Assembly (NCBI RefSeq): GCF_003946695.1
Contig: NZ_RHOX01000001.1
Span: 1-64,000 of the forward strand
DNA: 64,000 nt
Source: Lapidilactobacillus bayanensis
GTDB taxonomy: Bacteria > Bacillota > Bacilli > Lactobacillales > Lactobacillaceae
Direction: 5' to 3'
Shown: piece by piece, positions 1-7,684 of the stretch
How positions within the stretch are numbered: the first letter of the stretch is position 1
How the letters are laid out: every line of letters begins with the position of its first letter
Notes under the pieces: model-generated
Seen by the model: only the letters and a program-made list of their open reading frames with translations
What the model was told of the DNA's origin: nothing
Database searches by the model: none
Translations under genes and position numbers: made by a program

Positions 1-1
1 G

Positions 2-3000
2 GATTTAATCAATGAAACGGTTGGCGCTTACACAGCTGATAAAGCCTATAACGTTGCTTATTATATCGAGAAATTCATGGTTGACAGTGGTTTTGAAATT
101 GGCACTAACGAAATCAGTACATTATCACGCAAGTTGCAGTGGGACAGCACTGATGAAACATCTTTGGCACGTGTCTTATCAGTAGCTACTCAATTCGACG
201 CAGAGTTAGATTTCTCGTTTGAAATATCAGGGACTAATGTTGTTAAACGTTATATCAATATCTATAAGCATCGGGGTGATGATAATCAAGTAAGGTTATA
301 TCTTGATAAAGATATTAACAACATTGTAACCACCGGTGATATCTATGATTTATACACGTCTGTTATTGCGTCTGGTGGCACACCCGAAGGGGTAGATAAG
401 CCAATTAATCTCAAAGGCTACAAATGGACTGACCCAGACGGACGCTACACCTTGGGCACTGATGGTATCTTACGCGACACCGTTGCGGTTCGATTGTGGT
501 CACGGATTAAGAGTAATGATAACCCTAATCCAGAAGCCCACCACCTGCAACGTGTTAAATCGTATGAAGCCACCACGCAAGCAACACTATTGCAATCAGC
601 ATTAAGTGGTTTGAAGAAAGCTGCTAATCCAGCCGTCAATTATGAAATCGATATCGCTGTAATGCCCGATAATATTGCGGTTGGTGACACAGTTCATATC
701 GTTGATGATAACGAGGACTTGTATTTATCAGCACGTGTGCTGGAACTGAAATATGACTACGTGTTGGAGCAATATTCAGCCACACTCGGCGATTATCTAA
801 TCGAACAAAGTACGGTCAACAAGAAGATACAAGAACTCGCTGACAGCTTGAAGAACATGCCTAAGGTCGTTCAATACTATCCATGGGTTCGCTATGCAGA
901 TGATGCAGACGGCAATGGATTTAGTATGTTCCCACAAGATAAAGCCTATATGGCAATCGTCTTTGGCAAGGTCAGCACACCGTCGGATAACCCGTCTGAT
1001 TACGCTGGAAAGTGGCAGAAAACGCTGGGGAATGATGGTCAAGACGGTATCGAAGGCCCTAAAGGTGCGGATGGTAAAACGACTTACTTCCACAGGGCCT
1101 ATGCGAACAGCTCGGACGGTAAGACAAATTTCAGTATTACTGACCCAACAGGCAAGGCTTATTTGGGTACGTACAATGACTTCGTTAAGGCTGACTCCAC
1201 TGACCCGACTAAATATCTTTGGCAACTCGTAAAAGGCGATAAAGGTAGTGACGGTTTACCTGGTAAAGATGGCATTGGCATTAAGTCCACACAGATTATG
1301 TATGCGCAAAGCACTTCTGGCACTACAGCACCTACTACTGGTTGGACTGCACAAGTTCCCACACTAATCAAGGGACAGTATCTGTGGACACAGACTACTT
1401 GGGTTTATACAGATAACACTGGAGAGTCTGGTTACACTGTTAGTTACAATGCTAAAGATGGAAACAATGGTTCTGACGGAATTGCTGGTAAGGATGGTGT
1501 GGGTATTTCTGCTACAAAGGTTGAATACGTCGGGTCGACTAGCGGAACTAACAAGCCAACAAGCGGTTGGTTAACCACTGTTCCTAGTGTTGCAGCTGGT
1601 AGTTTTCTCTGGACAAAAACGACATGGAGTTATACCGATGGGACCAGTGAGTCTGGTTACTCGGTAGCTAAGATGGGTGAGAAGGGCGATAAAGGTGACA
1701 CGGGTGTCGGTGTCGCTGGTACGCCTGGTAAAGACGGCAGGACGCCATATGTTCATACGGCTTGGTCTCGGAGTTCAGATGGTGTTAATGGGTTCAGCAA
1801 TTCTTATCCAGGAGAGAACCTAATTAGTGTACGTGATTGGAATACTAAGCCGGTCTTACAGTCAAATGGCGTTCCGTATATGGATATTCAACTTGAGCCC
1901 AACACCGCATATACACTTACTACAAATATAAGCCAAACTGCCGTTTATCTTGATGTCTTTTTCTTTAAGGACGACGAAACCCCTTCGAGTGGTATAAATG
2001 GTGTGAATAGCGGTAGTGGACGAACGTTAATTACTTCATCGACTGGAAATGTCAAAGTTGGACTTCGTTATCATTCTCTATCTGACGGTACAAATTGGAT
2101 TAAATTGGAAAAAGGCTCTACTGCAACCCCTTGGTATCCGTCTCCGACTGATGACCCAATAAACGCTTATCCAAGTTATCGAGGCGAGTACACAGACTAT
2201 ACGCAAGCAGATTCAGATGACCCAACAAAATATGAGTGGGTATTGATTCGTGGCCCTAAGGGTGACCCTGGACCGAAAGGTGTTCCCGGTAGTAAGGACG
2301 TGCCAATGACGTATGTTCAAGCCACTCAGCCTACCGGCCCAATCGTCAAGAATTCGACTTGGTGGGTCGGGGCAACGATGGCAGAAGTTAGTGCTATGAA
2401 GCGTTGGGATGGTTCTTCTTGGGTCAACGATACGATTGCACAAGCAGTGCTGAATATCAAAGAACTCAACGCTATCACGATCAACGGTTCAACTATCAAC
2501 TCACCGAATATCAGTGTTCCGTTCAATAATGTAACAGCCAATCCTGATGAACCAGCCGATTCGCCTTATGCACAGCTAGTTAGCGGCACGACTAAACTAA
2601 CGTCTAATTTGGAAATTTCCGCTAACCTAACTGATGGAACAAACAAGACACCGCAATGGGTGAAAACATTAGTGTCGCCACAAGGGTTTTCAAATATTAT
2701 CTCAACACCGGACGCTTCTAAACCACTGTATCAAACTGATATATCGTTTGGATCAATATTTCTGTCTGAATGGCATAGTGATGTTACAGCAAACGATGGT
2801 TTTGTTTCATCTTATTTTAGAGCTGGAGACGCGGCCACATATGAACGAAAAGATACCATAAATGATACAGCTAATTTTAAAAACGCTGTGGTCAGATATT
2901 CACGTAAAGGGACGCAGGTTAATGTTGGTTTTTCATTTATGTTGTTAAGTGATACCGGTTGGGTTGGCTTATCGGCAATTCCAAAAGGCTATACACCGGC

Positions 3001-3181
3001 AAGCCTAGCAAGTGTTGGTATCACATGTCCTTCACTATCGTATAGTGGTTATTCTTGTGTCGTATACCCCAACGGCGATGGTTGGCGTCTAATTCCAAGC
3101 GTAGGGCAGGGCAAAGGTGGATTTCAAGGGTCTGTCAGTTACGTTACTTATGACGATTATCCTTACAATGACGCAAAGTAG
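2..3181 (+). CDS. Prophage tail/receptor-binding protein with collagen-like repeats (5' partial)
   Basis: The frame is open from base 2, so the gene begins before the window; the first ATG at 77 is internal. About 1059 residues are visible. The first ~250 resemble the tail-associated endopeptidase/minor structural proteins of siphophages of gram-positive hosts. Five Gly-X-Y collagen-like stretches follow (for example GPKGADGKT, GLPGKDGIG, GPKGDPGPKG), separating repeated beta-rich modules. An inserted module ends in WIKLEKGSTATPWYPSP, a phrase I associate with carbohydrate-binding insertions in LAB phage tail proteins. The C-terminus is a probable receptor-binding or trimerising head. It lies upstream of the small tail genes and the lysis cassette, as expected for the last large tail gene. 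Exact receptor is unknown. Confidence 0.8.
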   Translation, partial: DLINETVGAYTADKAYNVAYYIEKFMVDSGFEIGTNEISTLSRKLQWDSTDETSLARVLSVATQFDAELDFSFEISGTNVVKRYINIYKHRGDDNQVRLYLDKDINNIVTTGDIYDLYTSVIASGGTPEGVDKPINLKGYKWTDPDGRYTLGTDGILRDTVAVRLWSRIKSNDNPNPEAHHLQRVKSYEATTQATLLQSALSGLKKAANPAVNYEIDIAVMPDNIAVGDTVHIVDDNEDLYLSARVLELKYDYVLEQYSATLGDYLIEQSTVNKKIQELADSLKNMPKVVQYYPWVRYADDADGNGFSMFPQDKAYMAIVFGKVSTPSDNPSDYAGKWQKTLGNDGQDGIEGPKGADGKTTYFHRAYANSSDGKTNFSITDPTGKAYLGTYNDFVKADSTDPTKYLWQLVKGDKGSDGLPGKDGIGIKSTQIMYAQSTSGTTAPTTGWTAQVPTLIKGQYLWTQTTWVYTDNTGESGYTVSYNAKDGNNGSDGIAGKDGVGISATKVEYVGSTSGTNKPTSGWLTTVPSVAAGSFLWTKTTWSYTDGTSESGYSVAKMGEKGDKGDTGVGVAGTPGKDGRTPYVHTAWSRSSDGVNGFSNSYPGENLISVRDWNTKPVLQSNGVPYMDIQLEPNTAYTLTTNISQTAVYLDVFFFKDDETPSSGINGVNSGSGRTLITSSTGNVKVGLRYHSLSDGTNWIKLEKGSTATPWYPSPTDDPINAYPSYRGEYTDYTQADSDDPTKYEWVLIRGPKGDPGPKGVPGSKDVPMTYVQATQPTGPIVKNSTWWVGATMAEVSAMKRWDGSSWVNDTIAQAVLNIKELNAITINGSTINSPNISVPFNNVTANPDEPADSPYAQLVSGTTKLTSNLEISANLTDGTNKTPQWVKTLVSPQGFSNIISTPDASKPLYQTDISFGSIFLSEWHSDVTANDGFVSSYFRAGDAATYERKDTINDTANFKNAVVRYSRKGTQVNVGFSFMLLSDTGWVGLSAIPKGYTPASLASVGITCPSLSYSGYSCVVYPNGDGWRLIPSVGQGKGGFQGSVSYVTYDDYPYNDAK

Positions 3182-3189
3182 GTGAGTAT

Positions 3190-3504
3190 ATGAAAATAAA
3201 CGCAAAAGTAGAAGATGATTTATTAGTCGGTTGGGGTTACGCCAGTGATGAGCGTGTCGTTGGTGAAGAACATGATGGCCTGACCGTTTATGAAGCCGAT
3301 GACATCAGTCAATTAGTTGGCGGCCACACTCACTTAATTGACGGCGAGTTCGTGTTGGACACGGACTATCAAGAATCGCAGCCACCAGAACAGCAAGAAC
3401 CGTCACCAGCTGAACAGATAGCTGCACTTAAACAGCAGAATGATGAACTACAATCAGCACTATTAGAGTTGTCAGATATTTTACTATCAGGAGGCTTATC
3501 ATGA
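3190..3504 (+). CDS. Small prophage protein with C-terminal coiled coil
   Basis: The 104-residue product is acidic, with a Gln/Pro/Glu-rich linker (about residues 62-77) followed by a heptad-like helix EQIAALKQQNDELQSALLEL. Proteins of this shape commonly sit directly after the tail fibre gene in LAB prophages and may be tail accessory or fibre-tip proteins; I do not recognise a specific family. The ribosome binding site AGGTGAG lies just 5' of the ATG. Its TGA stop overlaps the next ATG (ATGA at 3501-3504), so translation is coupled. Confidence 0.7.
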   Translation: MKINAKVEDDLLVGWGYASDERVVGEEHDGLTVYEADDISQLVGGHTHLIDGEFVLDTDYQESQPPEQQEPSPAEQIAALKQQNDELQSALLELSDILLSGGLS

Positions 3505-3632
3505 AGCTAGAATTCATTACTAAGCTGTATGCAGATGCAGTGCTATCAGGCGAACGGACGCTAGAGTCTGTTCCTGAAATATTGCGTGAGCAAGTATCAA
3601 CAATCATAAAGGAGAGAAAAGACAATGTTTAA
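3501..3632 (+). CDS. 43-residue prophage protein, CD1375/XkdX-like (copy 1)
   Basis: This mini-gene starts at an ATG overlapping the previous stop by 4 bases and follows GGAGG at 3490-3494. The product contains LYADAVLSGERTLESVPE and is mostly helical. It resembles the very short proteins found between tail fibre and holin genes in firmicute phages (CD1375-like); function is unknown. It is clearly related to the next gene: both have an LYAxxVLxGxRTxxxVPxIxRxxV pattern. The family name is from memory; existence of the gene is supported by RBS, overlap and paralogy. Confidence 0.6.
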   Translation: MKLEFITKLYADAVLSGERTLESVPEILREQVSTIIKERKDNV

Positions 3633-3768
3633 ATATAAACTTAGTTCTTTAGCAGCTTTATATGCTGCAAACGTATTGGACGGTGGTCGGACGATTGATG
3701 AAGTCCCAGCTATTATCAGACCAGAAGTCGAGAAAATCTTGGGTTTATCAACCGGCGACGCAGAATAG
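3625..3768 (+). CDS. 47-residue prophage protein, CD1375/XkdX-like (copy 2)
   Basis: The ATG lies inside the end of copy 1 (8-base overlap) and is preceded by AAGGAGAG at 3609-3616. The product carries LYAANVLDGGRTIDEVPA followed by IIRPEVEKIL, which aligns with copy 1 without gaps through the core. The two genes are tandem paralogues in different frames. Function is unknown; position just before the lysis cassette suggests a tail accessory role. Confidence 0.6.
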   Translation: MFKYKLSSLAALYAANVLDGGRTIDEVPAIIRPEVEKILGLSTGDAE

Positions 3769-3816
3769 TCGCCATATTGATAGCTGGATCCATCATATTA
3801 ATAGGAAGTGATGCAC

Positions 3817-4125
3817 TTGGAAGATTTAAAAGAAGAAGTCAAAGATCACGGTGACCGACTTAATAGAGTTGAGAAGGACGTTCAGAACTTGCGTGAAGAT
3901 TTGCGCTCCGGATTACAGCGAGTTGACAGTTCAAATCAATATTTACGTGAGCAGAACAATCAAATCTTGAAAGAAATTTTAAAACGCAACAATAGCGCTG
4001 AACAACATGATTTTGAAATTCAAAAAATAACTAAAGGCAATCAGCTTAAAATGTTTGGCATGATTTTTGGCGCTAGTGGGTTAGCTGCAGTTGTGATTGA
4101 TGTCATTGTGAAGTTATTTAAATAA
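3817..4125 (+). CDS. XhlA-like coiled-coil membrane protein of the prophage lysis module
   Basis: The ~102-residue product has a long N-terminal coiled coil (MEDLKEEVKDHGDRLNRVEK onward) and one C-terminal membrane segment (MIFGASGLAAVVIDVIV) ending in KLFK. This is the layout of haemolysin XhlA-type proteins, which cooperate with holin and endolysin in phage-induced lysis. I chose the TTG at 3817 because AGGAAG at 3803-3808 sits 8 bases upstream; an in-frame GTG at 3808 and ATG at 3811 overlap or crowd that site. It directly precedes the holin gene. Confidence 0.65.
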   Translation: MEDLKEEVKDHGDRLNRVEKDVQNLREDLRSGLQRVDSSNQYLREQNNQILKEILKRNNSAEQHDFEIQKITKGNQLKMFGMIFGASGLAAVVIDVIVKLFK

Positions 4126-4138
4126 GGAGAGGTTAATT

Positions 4139-4342
4139 ATGAAATTACCAAATAAAGTTTACGACAGCCTTAAATGGGCTCTAACTATTGTGGCACCCGC
4201 TTCGATCGTTTTGATCAAAGCATTAGGCGCAATTTACCACTTCGATACAGACGCAATCACAGCCACGATCGCGGCGGTTGCAACGTTTGCTGGTTCATTA
4301 TTTATGATCAGCTCAACTCAATATAAAAAGGAGGACAAGTAA
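4139..4342 (+). CDS. Phage holin (Dp-1 type)
   Basis: The 67-residue protein has two membrane segments (about residues 14-32 and 38-56) and a short charged C-terminal tail QYKKEDK. The opening KLPNKVYDSLKW and the layout match the small holins of the pneumococcal phage Dp-1 type, which form membrane lesions that release the endolysin. AAGGAGAGG lies just upstream of the ATG. Its stop overlaps the endolysin ATG by one base (TAATG), so holin and lysin are translationally coupled. Confidence 0.8.
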   Translation: MKLPNKVYDSLKWALTIVAPASIVLIKALGAIYHFDTDAITATIAAVATFAGSLFMISSTQYKKEDK

Positions 4343-5178
4343 TGTCTGGAGAAGTTTTCAGCAAGTTAATTACCAGCGTCAATCCGAAAATTATGAATTC
4401 AGCTTCACGATATGGTGTTAAGATTGACCGGATCGTTATCCACCACAACGCGACAACAAACAAGACAGTTGCCATGAACACGTGGGTTAAAGGCGGCCGC
4501 GCTAACACGTCTGCTCATTATGAAGTCACACCAACAGAAATCATTGGTTGTGTGGGTGAACAGTACTCGGCATGGCATTGTGGCGGCTCTGGTGGCTCTG
4601 ATAAGCCTAAGATGGCTAATCCTAACCAGCGTTCAATCGGCATTGAGAACGTCAACTCATCTGGTGCACCTAAGTGGTCTGTTGACCATCGGACAATCGT
4701 TAACACCGCTAAACTGGTAGCGGATATCTGTAAACGATACAGTATTCCGCTAGACAGACAGCACGTACTCGGCCATAAAGAAGTTACTTCCACGGCTTGC
4801 CCCGGCGGTATTAACGTTGATGAAGTTGTTCAACTAGCCAAGTGCTATTATTATGGCGGCACTCATGATGAACCCGGTATCCCTGGTAAAGCGGGTATCC
4901 CGGCAGCTAAACCGGCTTCAACAGGCTGGATTAAGCAGAACGGTACGTTCACAGTCACCACACCGGGTGGTATCAAATTGCGTTCTGGTTCAGCGAGCAC
5001 TAAATCACCGTTGATTGCAGTGTTAAAAAAAGGTAGTGTGATCAAATATGATGCTTTCTGTTATGCTGGCGGTTATGTTTGGATTCGTCAACCCCGAAGT
5101 GGTGGTAAATACGGTTATCTGCCAACGGGTGAAGCGTCTGGAAATAAACGCAAAAATTCTTGGGGAAACTTTAAGTAA
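4342..5178 (+). CDS. Prophage endolysin, N-acetylmuramoyl-L-alanine amidase with SH3-like domain
   Basis: The 278-residue protein cleaves the amide bond between muramic acid and L-Ala in peptidoglycan during lysis. Residues ~25-160 form an amidase_2/PGRP domain with zinc-ligand motifs VIHHNA, HVLGHKE and a Cys in TACPGG, plus SAHYEV. A Gly/Pro linker with short collagen-like text (PGIPGKAGIPA) leads to a C-terminal bacterial SH3-like wall-binding domain (about 195-270). There is no signal peptide, consistent with holin-dependent release. A C8 homopolymer (5213-5220) lies just after the gene, before the terminator, and so cannot shift its frame. Confidence 0.9.
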   Translation: MSGEVFSKLITSVNPKIMNSASRYGVKIDRIVIHHNATTNKTVAMNTWVKGGRANTSAHYEVTPTEIIGCVGEQYSAWHCGGSGGSDKPKMANPNQRSIGIENVNSSGAPKWSVDHRTIVNTAKLVADICKRYSIPLDRQHVLGHKEVTSTACPGGINVDEVVQLAKCYYYGGTHDEPGIPGKAGIPAAKPASTGWIKQNGTFTVTTPGGIKLRSGSASTKSPLIAVLKKGSVIKYDAFCYAGGYVWIRQPRSGGKYGYLPTGEASGNKRKNSWGNFK

Positions 5179-5231
5179 AACGTGTATTTAAAGATAGGCG
5201 GAGCACACACCGCCCCCCCCATAAAAGATTG

Positions 5232-5261
5232 GCCTCACTCTTGATTGAGTGGGGCTTTTTT
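5232..5261 (+). terminator. Terminator of the prophage lysis operon
   Basis: GCCTCACTC (5232-5240) pairs with GAGTGGGGC (5247-5255) through a 6-base loop, with one T-G wobble, and is followed by a T run. It lies 50 bases after the endolysin stop. Confidence 0.85.
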
Positions 5262-5318
5262 ATTTTGGACAAATTTTGGTCAAAGTAGTGTTAAAATGCT
5301 GCTATATATAATAGTAGA

Positions 5319-5340
5319 TTTCCCCTCGCCTCCATTTCAG
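5319..5340 (+). other. Candidate prophage attachment site (tmRNA-like 3' end fragment)
   Basis: The text TCCCCTCGCCTCCAT looks like the 3' strand of a T-stem plus acceptor stem ending in a discriminator A. CGCCTCC would pair with a GGGGGCG or GGAGGCG 5' end such as that of tmRNA. No intact RNA gene surrounds it. It sits exactly between the phage lysis terminator and host genes, where attR would be expected, and is followed by a second strong terminator that could belong to the host RNA gene. Inference only: the other att copy is outside the window. Confidence 0.4.
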
Positions 5341-5360
5341 TAACAATAAGAATGTTTTTA

Positions 5361-5407
5361 AAAAATAGAAACCTTGCTAACTCAATGTTTAGCTGGTTTC
5401 TATTTTT
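5361..5407. terminator. Bidirectional terminator at the prophage-host boundary
   Basis: AAAAATAGAAACC (5361-5373) pairs perfectly with GGTTTCTATTTTT (5395-5407), with an inner CTAA/TTAG pairing. It can end transcripts from either side, including the HAD gene on the minus strand. No convincing gene lies between 5179 and 5540. Confidence 0.75.
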
Positions 5408-5540
5408 GTATTTAGCATTAGAGAAGTGAGATTATTTTGGTCAAACAGAACAATTTAATTAATGATCGCGCTCAACTTCATTTTACGACTTCAAAGTTAT
5501 TTTTCAGTGAAACCGTTAGTCTTTACTTCTAAATCTTTCT

Positions 5541-6317
5541 TCAGATTAGCTTGAAATGTCTCAAACCATTAACGATCCCATGGTCAGTATTAGCGGTGGT
5601 CACAAATTCAGCGGCTGCTTTTGCTTCGGGGATGCCGTTGCCCATCGCTACAGCGTGATCGACGAATTCTAGCATGCTCAGATCATTGGGACCATCGCCG
5701 AAACCATAGGTAGGGACATCTTCGAGCTTTAAGCGGTGTAATAGTTGTTTGATGCCATTCATCTTTGAATTACCAGCCAAAACCGTATCGATTGAATAAG
5801 GACTGTTGCGATAATAAGTGAACTGCGGAAATTTTTCCGCGTAAGCTTGGTCGTGATGACGATTTAAGAGCAGCAACATTAAAATCACGTTGTTTTGATA
5901 AAAGTCGGGATCAACTTCAGGAATTTCCGTATGAATCAAATTGTAGGCACTGTTAACATTCTCATCCGTTTTAAGCGTCCGAATTTCTGATGTGGTATAA
6001 AAAGAAACACCATCATCTAATTGATTCGCCAATTCAACCACACCAGTGATTAAGTCGGTTGCAATCGGACTTTGATAAACAGATTGATGTTCATGTTCCA
6101 AATAGCTACCGTTTAAAGAAATAAAAGTATCGATTCCGGTTGCTTGGCGAGTTTCAAGAATTTCTCGGGGCGCGCGGCCAGTATTAATCACTGGTAAAAG
6201 ATTATTGTGCCGTAGTTGTTGAATTGCCGCTGCTACTTCAGCGGTGACTTGGGAATGATCATCTAATAAAGTGTTATCTAAGTCGAAGAAAACGACGCCT
6301 TGATAATTAGTTTGCAT
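5541..6317 (-). CDS. HAD-superfamily Cof-type sugar/nucleotide phosphatase
   Basis: The 258-residue protein is a cytoplasmic Mg-dependent phosphatase of the Cof/YwpJ class. Motif I is FFDLDNTLLDD near the N-terminus (nucleophile is the first Asp of DLD). Motif II is VINTGR, and the C-terminal motif IV is YGFGDGPNDLSML with an upstream K in GNSKMNGI. A C2-type cap lies between. The substrate cannot be read from sequence. The start at 6317 is chosen because GGAGGTCC precedes it by 4 bases; a longer in-frame ATG at 6347 lacks such a site. Confidence 0.85.
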   Translation of the reverse strand: MQTNYQGVVFFDLDNTLLDDHSQVTAEVAAAIQQLRHNNLLPVINTGRAPREILETRQATGIDTFISLNGSYLEHEHQSVYQSPIATDLITGVVELANQLDDGVSFYTTSEIRTLKTDENVNSAYNLIHTEIPEVDPDFYQNNVILMLLLLNRHHDQAYAEKFPQFTYYRNSPYSIDTVLAGNSKMNGIKQLLHRLKLEDVPTYGFGDGPNDLSMLEFVDHAVAMGNGIPEAKAAAEFVTTANTDHGIVNGLRHFKLI

Positions 6318-6494
6318 AATTGGACCTCCAGTTTTGTCTTTGTTCATTCTAACAAATTAGTTGAAAATCAACCAGTTGAATTGTCAGACGACCAGTAAAT
6401 CTTAGGGCGGTAATAACGGCGCTAAATTTTCAGGTTATGCGCTAATAAATATACAAACATGATATACTGAAAGTAACGATGGGGGACTTAAACG

Positions 6495-6848
6495 ATGGTT
6501 TATCTTATTTGTGGTATGGTCATGTTAATAATCGGGATTTTAAATTCAATTCGACCGGCAAAGACGTCTCATGATTTGCACAGTTACAGTTCAATGCTGG
6601 CAATGGTTTCACCGCAAGGGTTTTATTATGCCCAACGCTGGTGTCGTAATGCTTTCTTGACGATTGGTTTGATAGAGTTAATGTTGGGTGCATTGGTGAA
6701 TCACTTTGACTTGAATCAATATACAAGTTTGTGGCTCGTAACCATTGTTTTCTCAATTGCGTTGATTATTTTACATACAGAGTCGCAATTGAAGCATTAT
6801 TTAATGCGCATGGGACAATTACCAATCGGTTTGACCAACAAGAAGTAA
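6495..6848 (+). CDS. Small membrane protein of unknown function (three predicted helices)
   Basis: The 117-residue protein has hydrophobic segments at about residues 2-18, 52-70 and 78-95. A polar stretch between the first two includes SPQGFYYAQRW. That phrase faintly recalls the SdpI-type membrane proteins (SPEAWxYAQR), but the similarity is too slight to assign a family. It is a single gene with its own terminator, just upstream of the two-component system, so it might be a target or accessory of it; nothing proves this. Confidence 0.65.
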   Translation: MVYLICGMVMLIIGILNSIRPAKTSHDLHSYSSMLAMVSPQGFYYAQRWCRNAFLTIGLIELMLGALVNHFDLNQYTSLWLVTIVFSIALIILHTESQLKHYLMRMGQLPIGLTNKK

Positions 6849-6873
6849 ATATTGTGAAATCTTGAAACCTTTA

Positions 6874-6903
6874 TGCTTTTTCGTTGAAAAGGCAGTTTTT
6901 TTC
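6874..6903 (+). terminator. Terminator after the small membrane protein gene
   Basis: TGCTTTTTC pairs with GAAAAGGCA across GTT (one T-G wobble), followed by a run of T. Confidence 0.7.
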
Positions 6904-6946
6904 AACTTGAGCCAGTATAATAAACTGAACAGGATGTGGTTAACTT

Positions 6947-7684
6947 ATGAAGATATTGATGATTGAAGATAATACCTCAGTTTCAGAAATGATGGGTATG
7001 TTTTTCCAAAAGGAACAATGGGAAGTTGATTTTGCTTATGATGGTAATGAAGCGATGGCTAAGTTTAAAACAGATCCCGCTGACTGGGATATGATTACGC
7101 TTGACTTGAATTTGCCCGGTAAAGATGGCATGCAAGTTGCCAAAGAGATTCGTGCAATTTCTAAAACCGTGCCGATTATTATGTTAACGGCGCGTGATAG
7201 CGAAAGTGATCAAGTCTTAGGATTGGATCTAGGTGCTGACGATTACGTGACCAAGCCATTCAGCCCAATTACATTAATCGCCCGCATCAAGGCCATTCAT
7301 CGTCGTGCTGATATTGGTACGAGTGTGAATGAGACTGCGCAAAACGCGCCCACAATCGATCAAGGTGAGTTCGATGTGTTCACAGATCATTTCAAACTTA
7401 GCTCGAAAACTCGCGAGGCCTTTCTAAATGGCAAAGAGATTCCTGGTTTAACACCTAAAGAATTTGATTTGTTAAAGACGTTAGCGAAAAAGCCGCGGCA
7501 AGTTTTCTCACGTGAACAATTGTTAGAACTTGTTTGGGATTACGAATATTATGGTGATGAGCGAACAGTTGATGCTCATATCAAGAAGTTGCGTCAGAAA
7601 GTTGAAAAGGTCGGTCCTCAAATTATTCAAACAGTTTGGGGGGTCGGCTATAAGTTTGATGATTCGGAAGCGGGTAATGAATGA
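6947..7684 (+). CDS. OmpR/PhoB-family response regulator
   Basis: The 245-residue protein has a receiver domain (about 1-118) with acidic pocket EDN, phospho-acceptor D53 in TLDLNLPG, a conserved Thr in MLTARD and Lys in VTKPF. It is followed by a winged-helix DNA-binding domain (about 140-238) with TPKEFDLL and RTVDAHIKKLRQK. It probably controls transcription in response to the kinase encoded next, with which it shares a 4-base overlap (ATGA). The inter-domain linker is longer than in WalR/PhoP, so I do not assign an orthologue name. The regulon is unknown. Confidence 0.92.
   Translation: MKILMIEDNTSVSEMMGMFFQKEQWEVDFAYDGNEAMAKFKTDPADWDMITLDLNLPGKDGMQVAKEIRAISKTVPIIMLTARDSESDQVLGLDLGADDYVTKPFSPITLIARIKAIHRRADIGTSVNETAQNAPTIDQGEFDVFTDHFKLSSKTREAFLNGKEIPGLTPKEFDLLKTLAKKPRQVFSREQLLELVWDYEYYGDERTVDAHIKKLRQKVEKVGPQIIQTVWGVGYKFDDSEAGNE

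Noticed and set aside
797-1371. Minus-strand and alternate-frame reading frames inside the tail gene
   Set aside because: They are shadows of the repetitive collagen-like coding sequence, without RBS or recognisable products.
5213-5220. Run of eight C as a phase-variable switch
   Set aside because: It is outside any reading frame, between the endolysin stop and its terminator, so slippage would not switch a protein.
5437-5532. 31-codon TTG-started frame after the prophage boundary terminator
   Set aside because: Too short, weak RBS, no similarity I can recognise, and it lies in what looks like intergenic flank.
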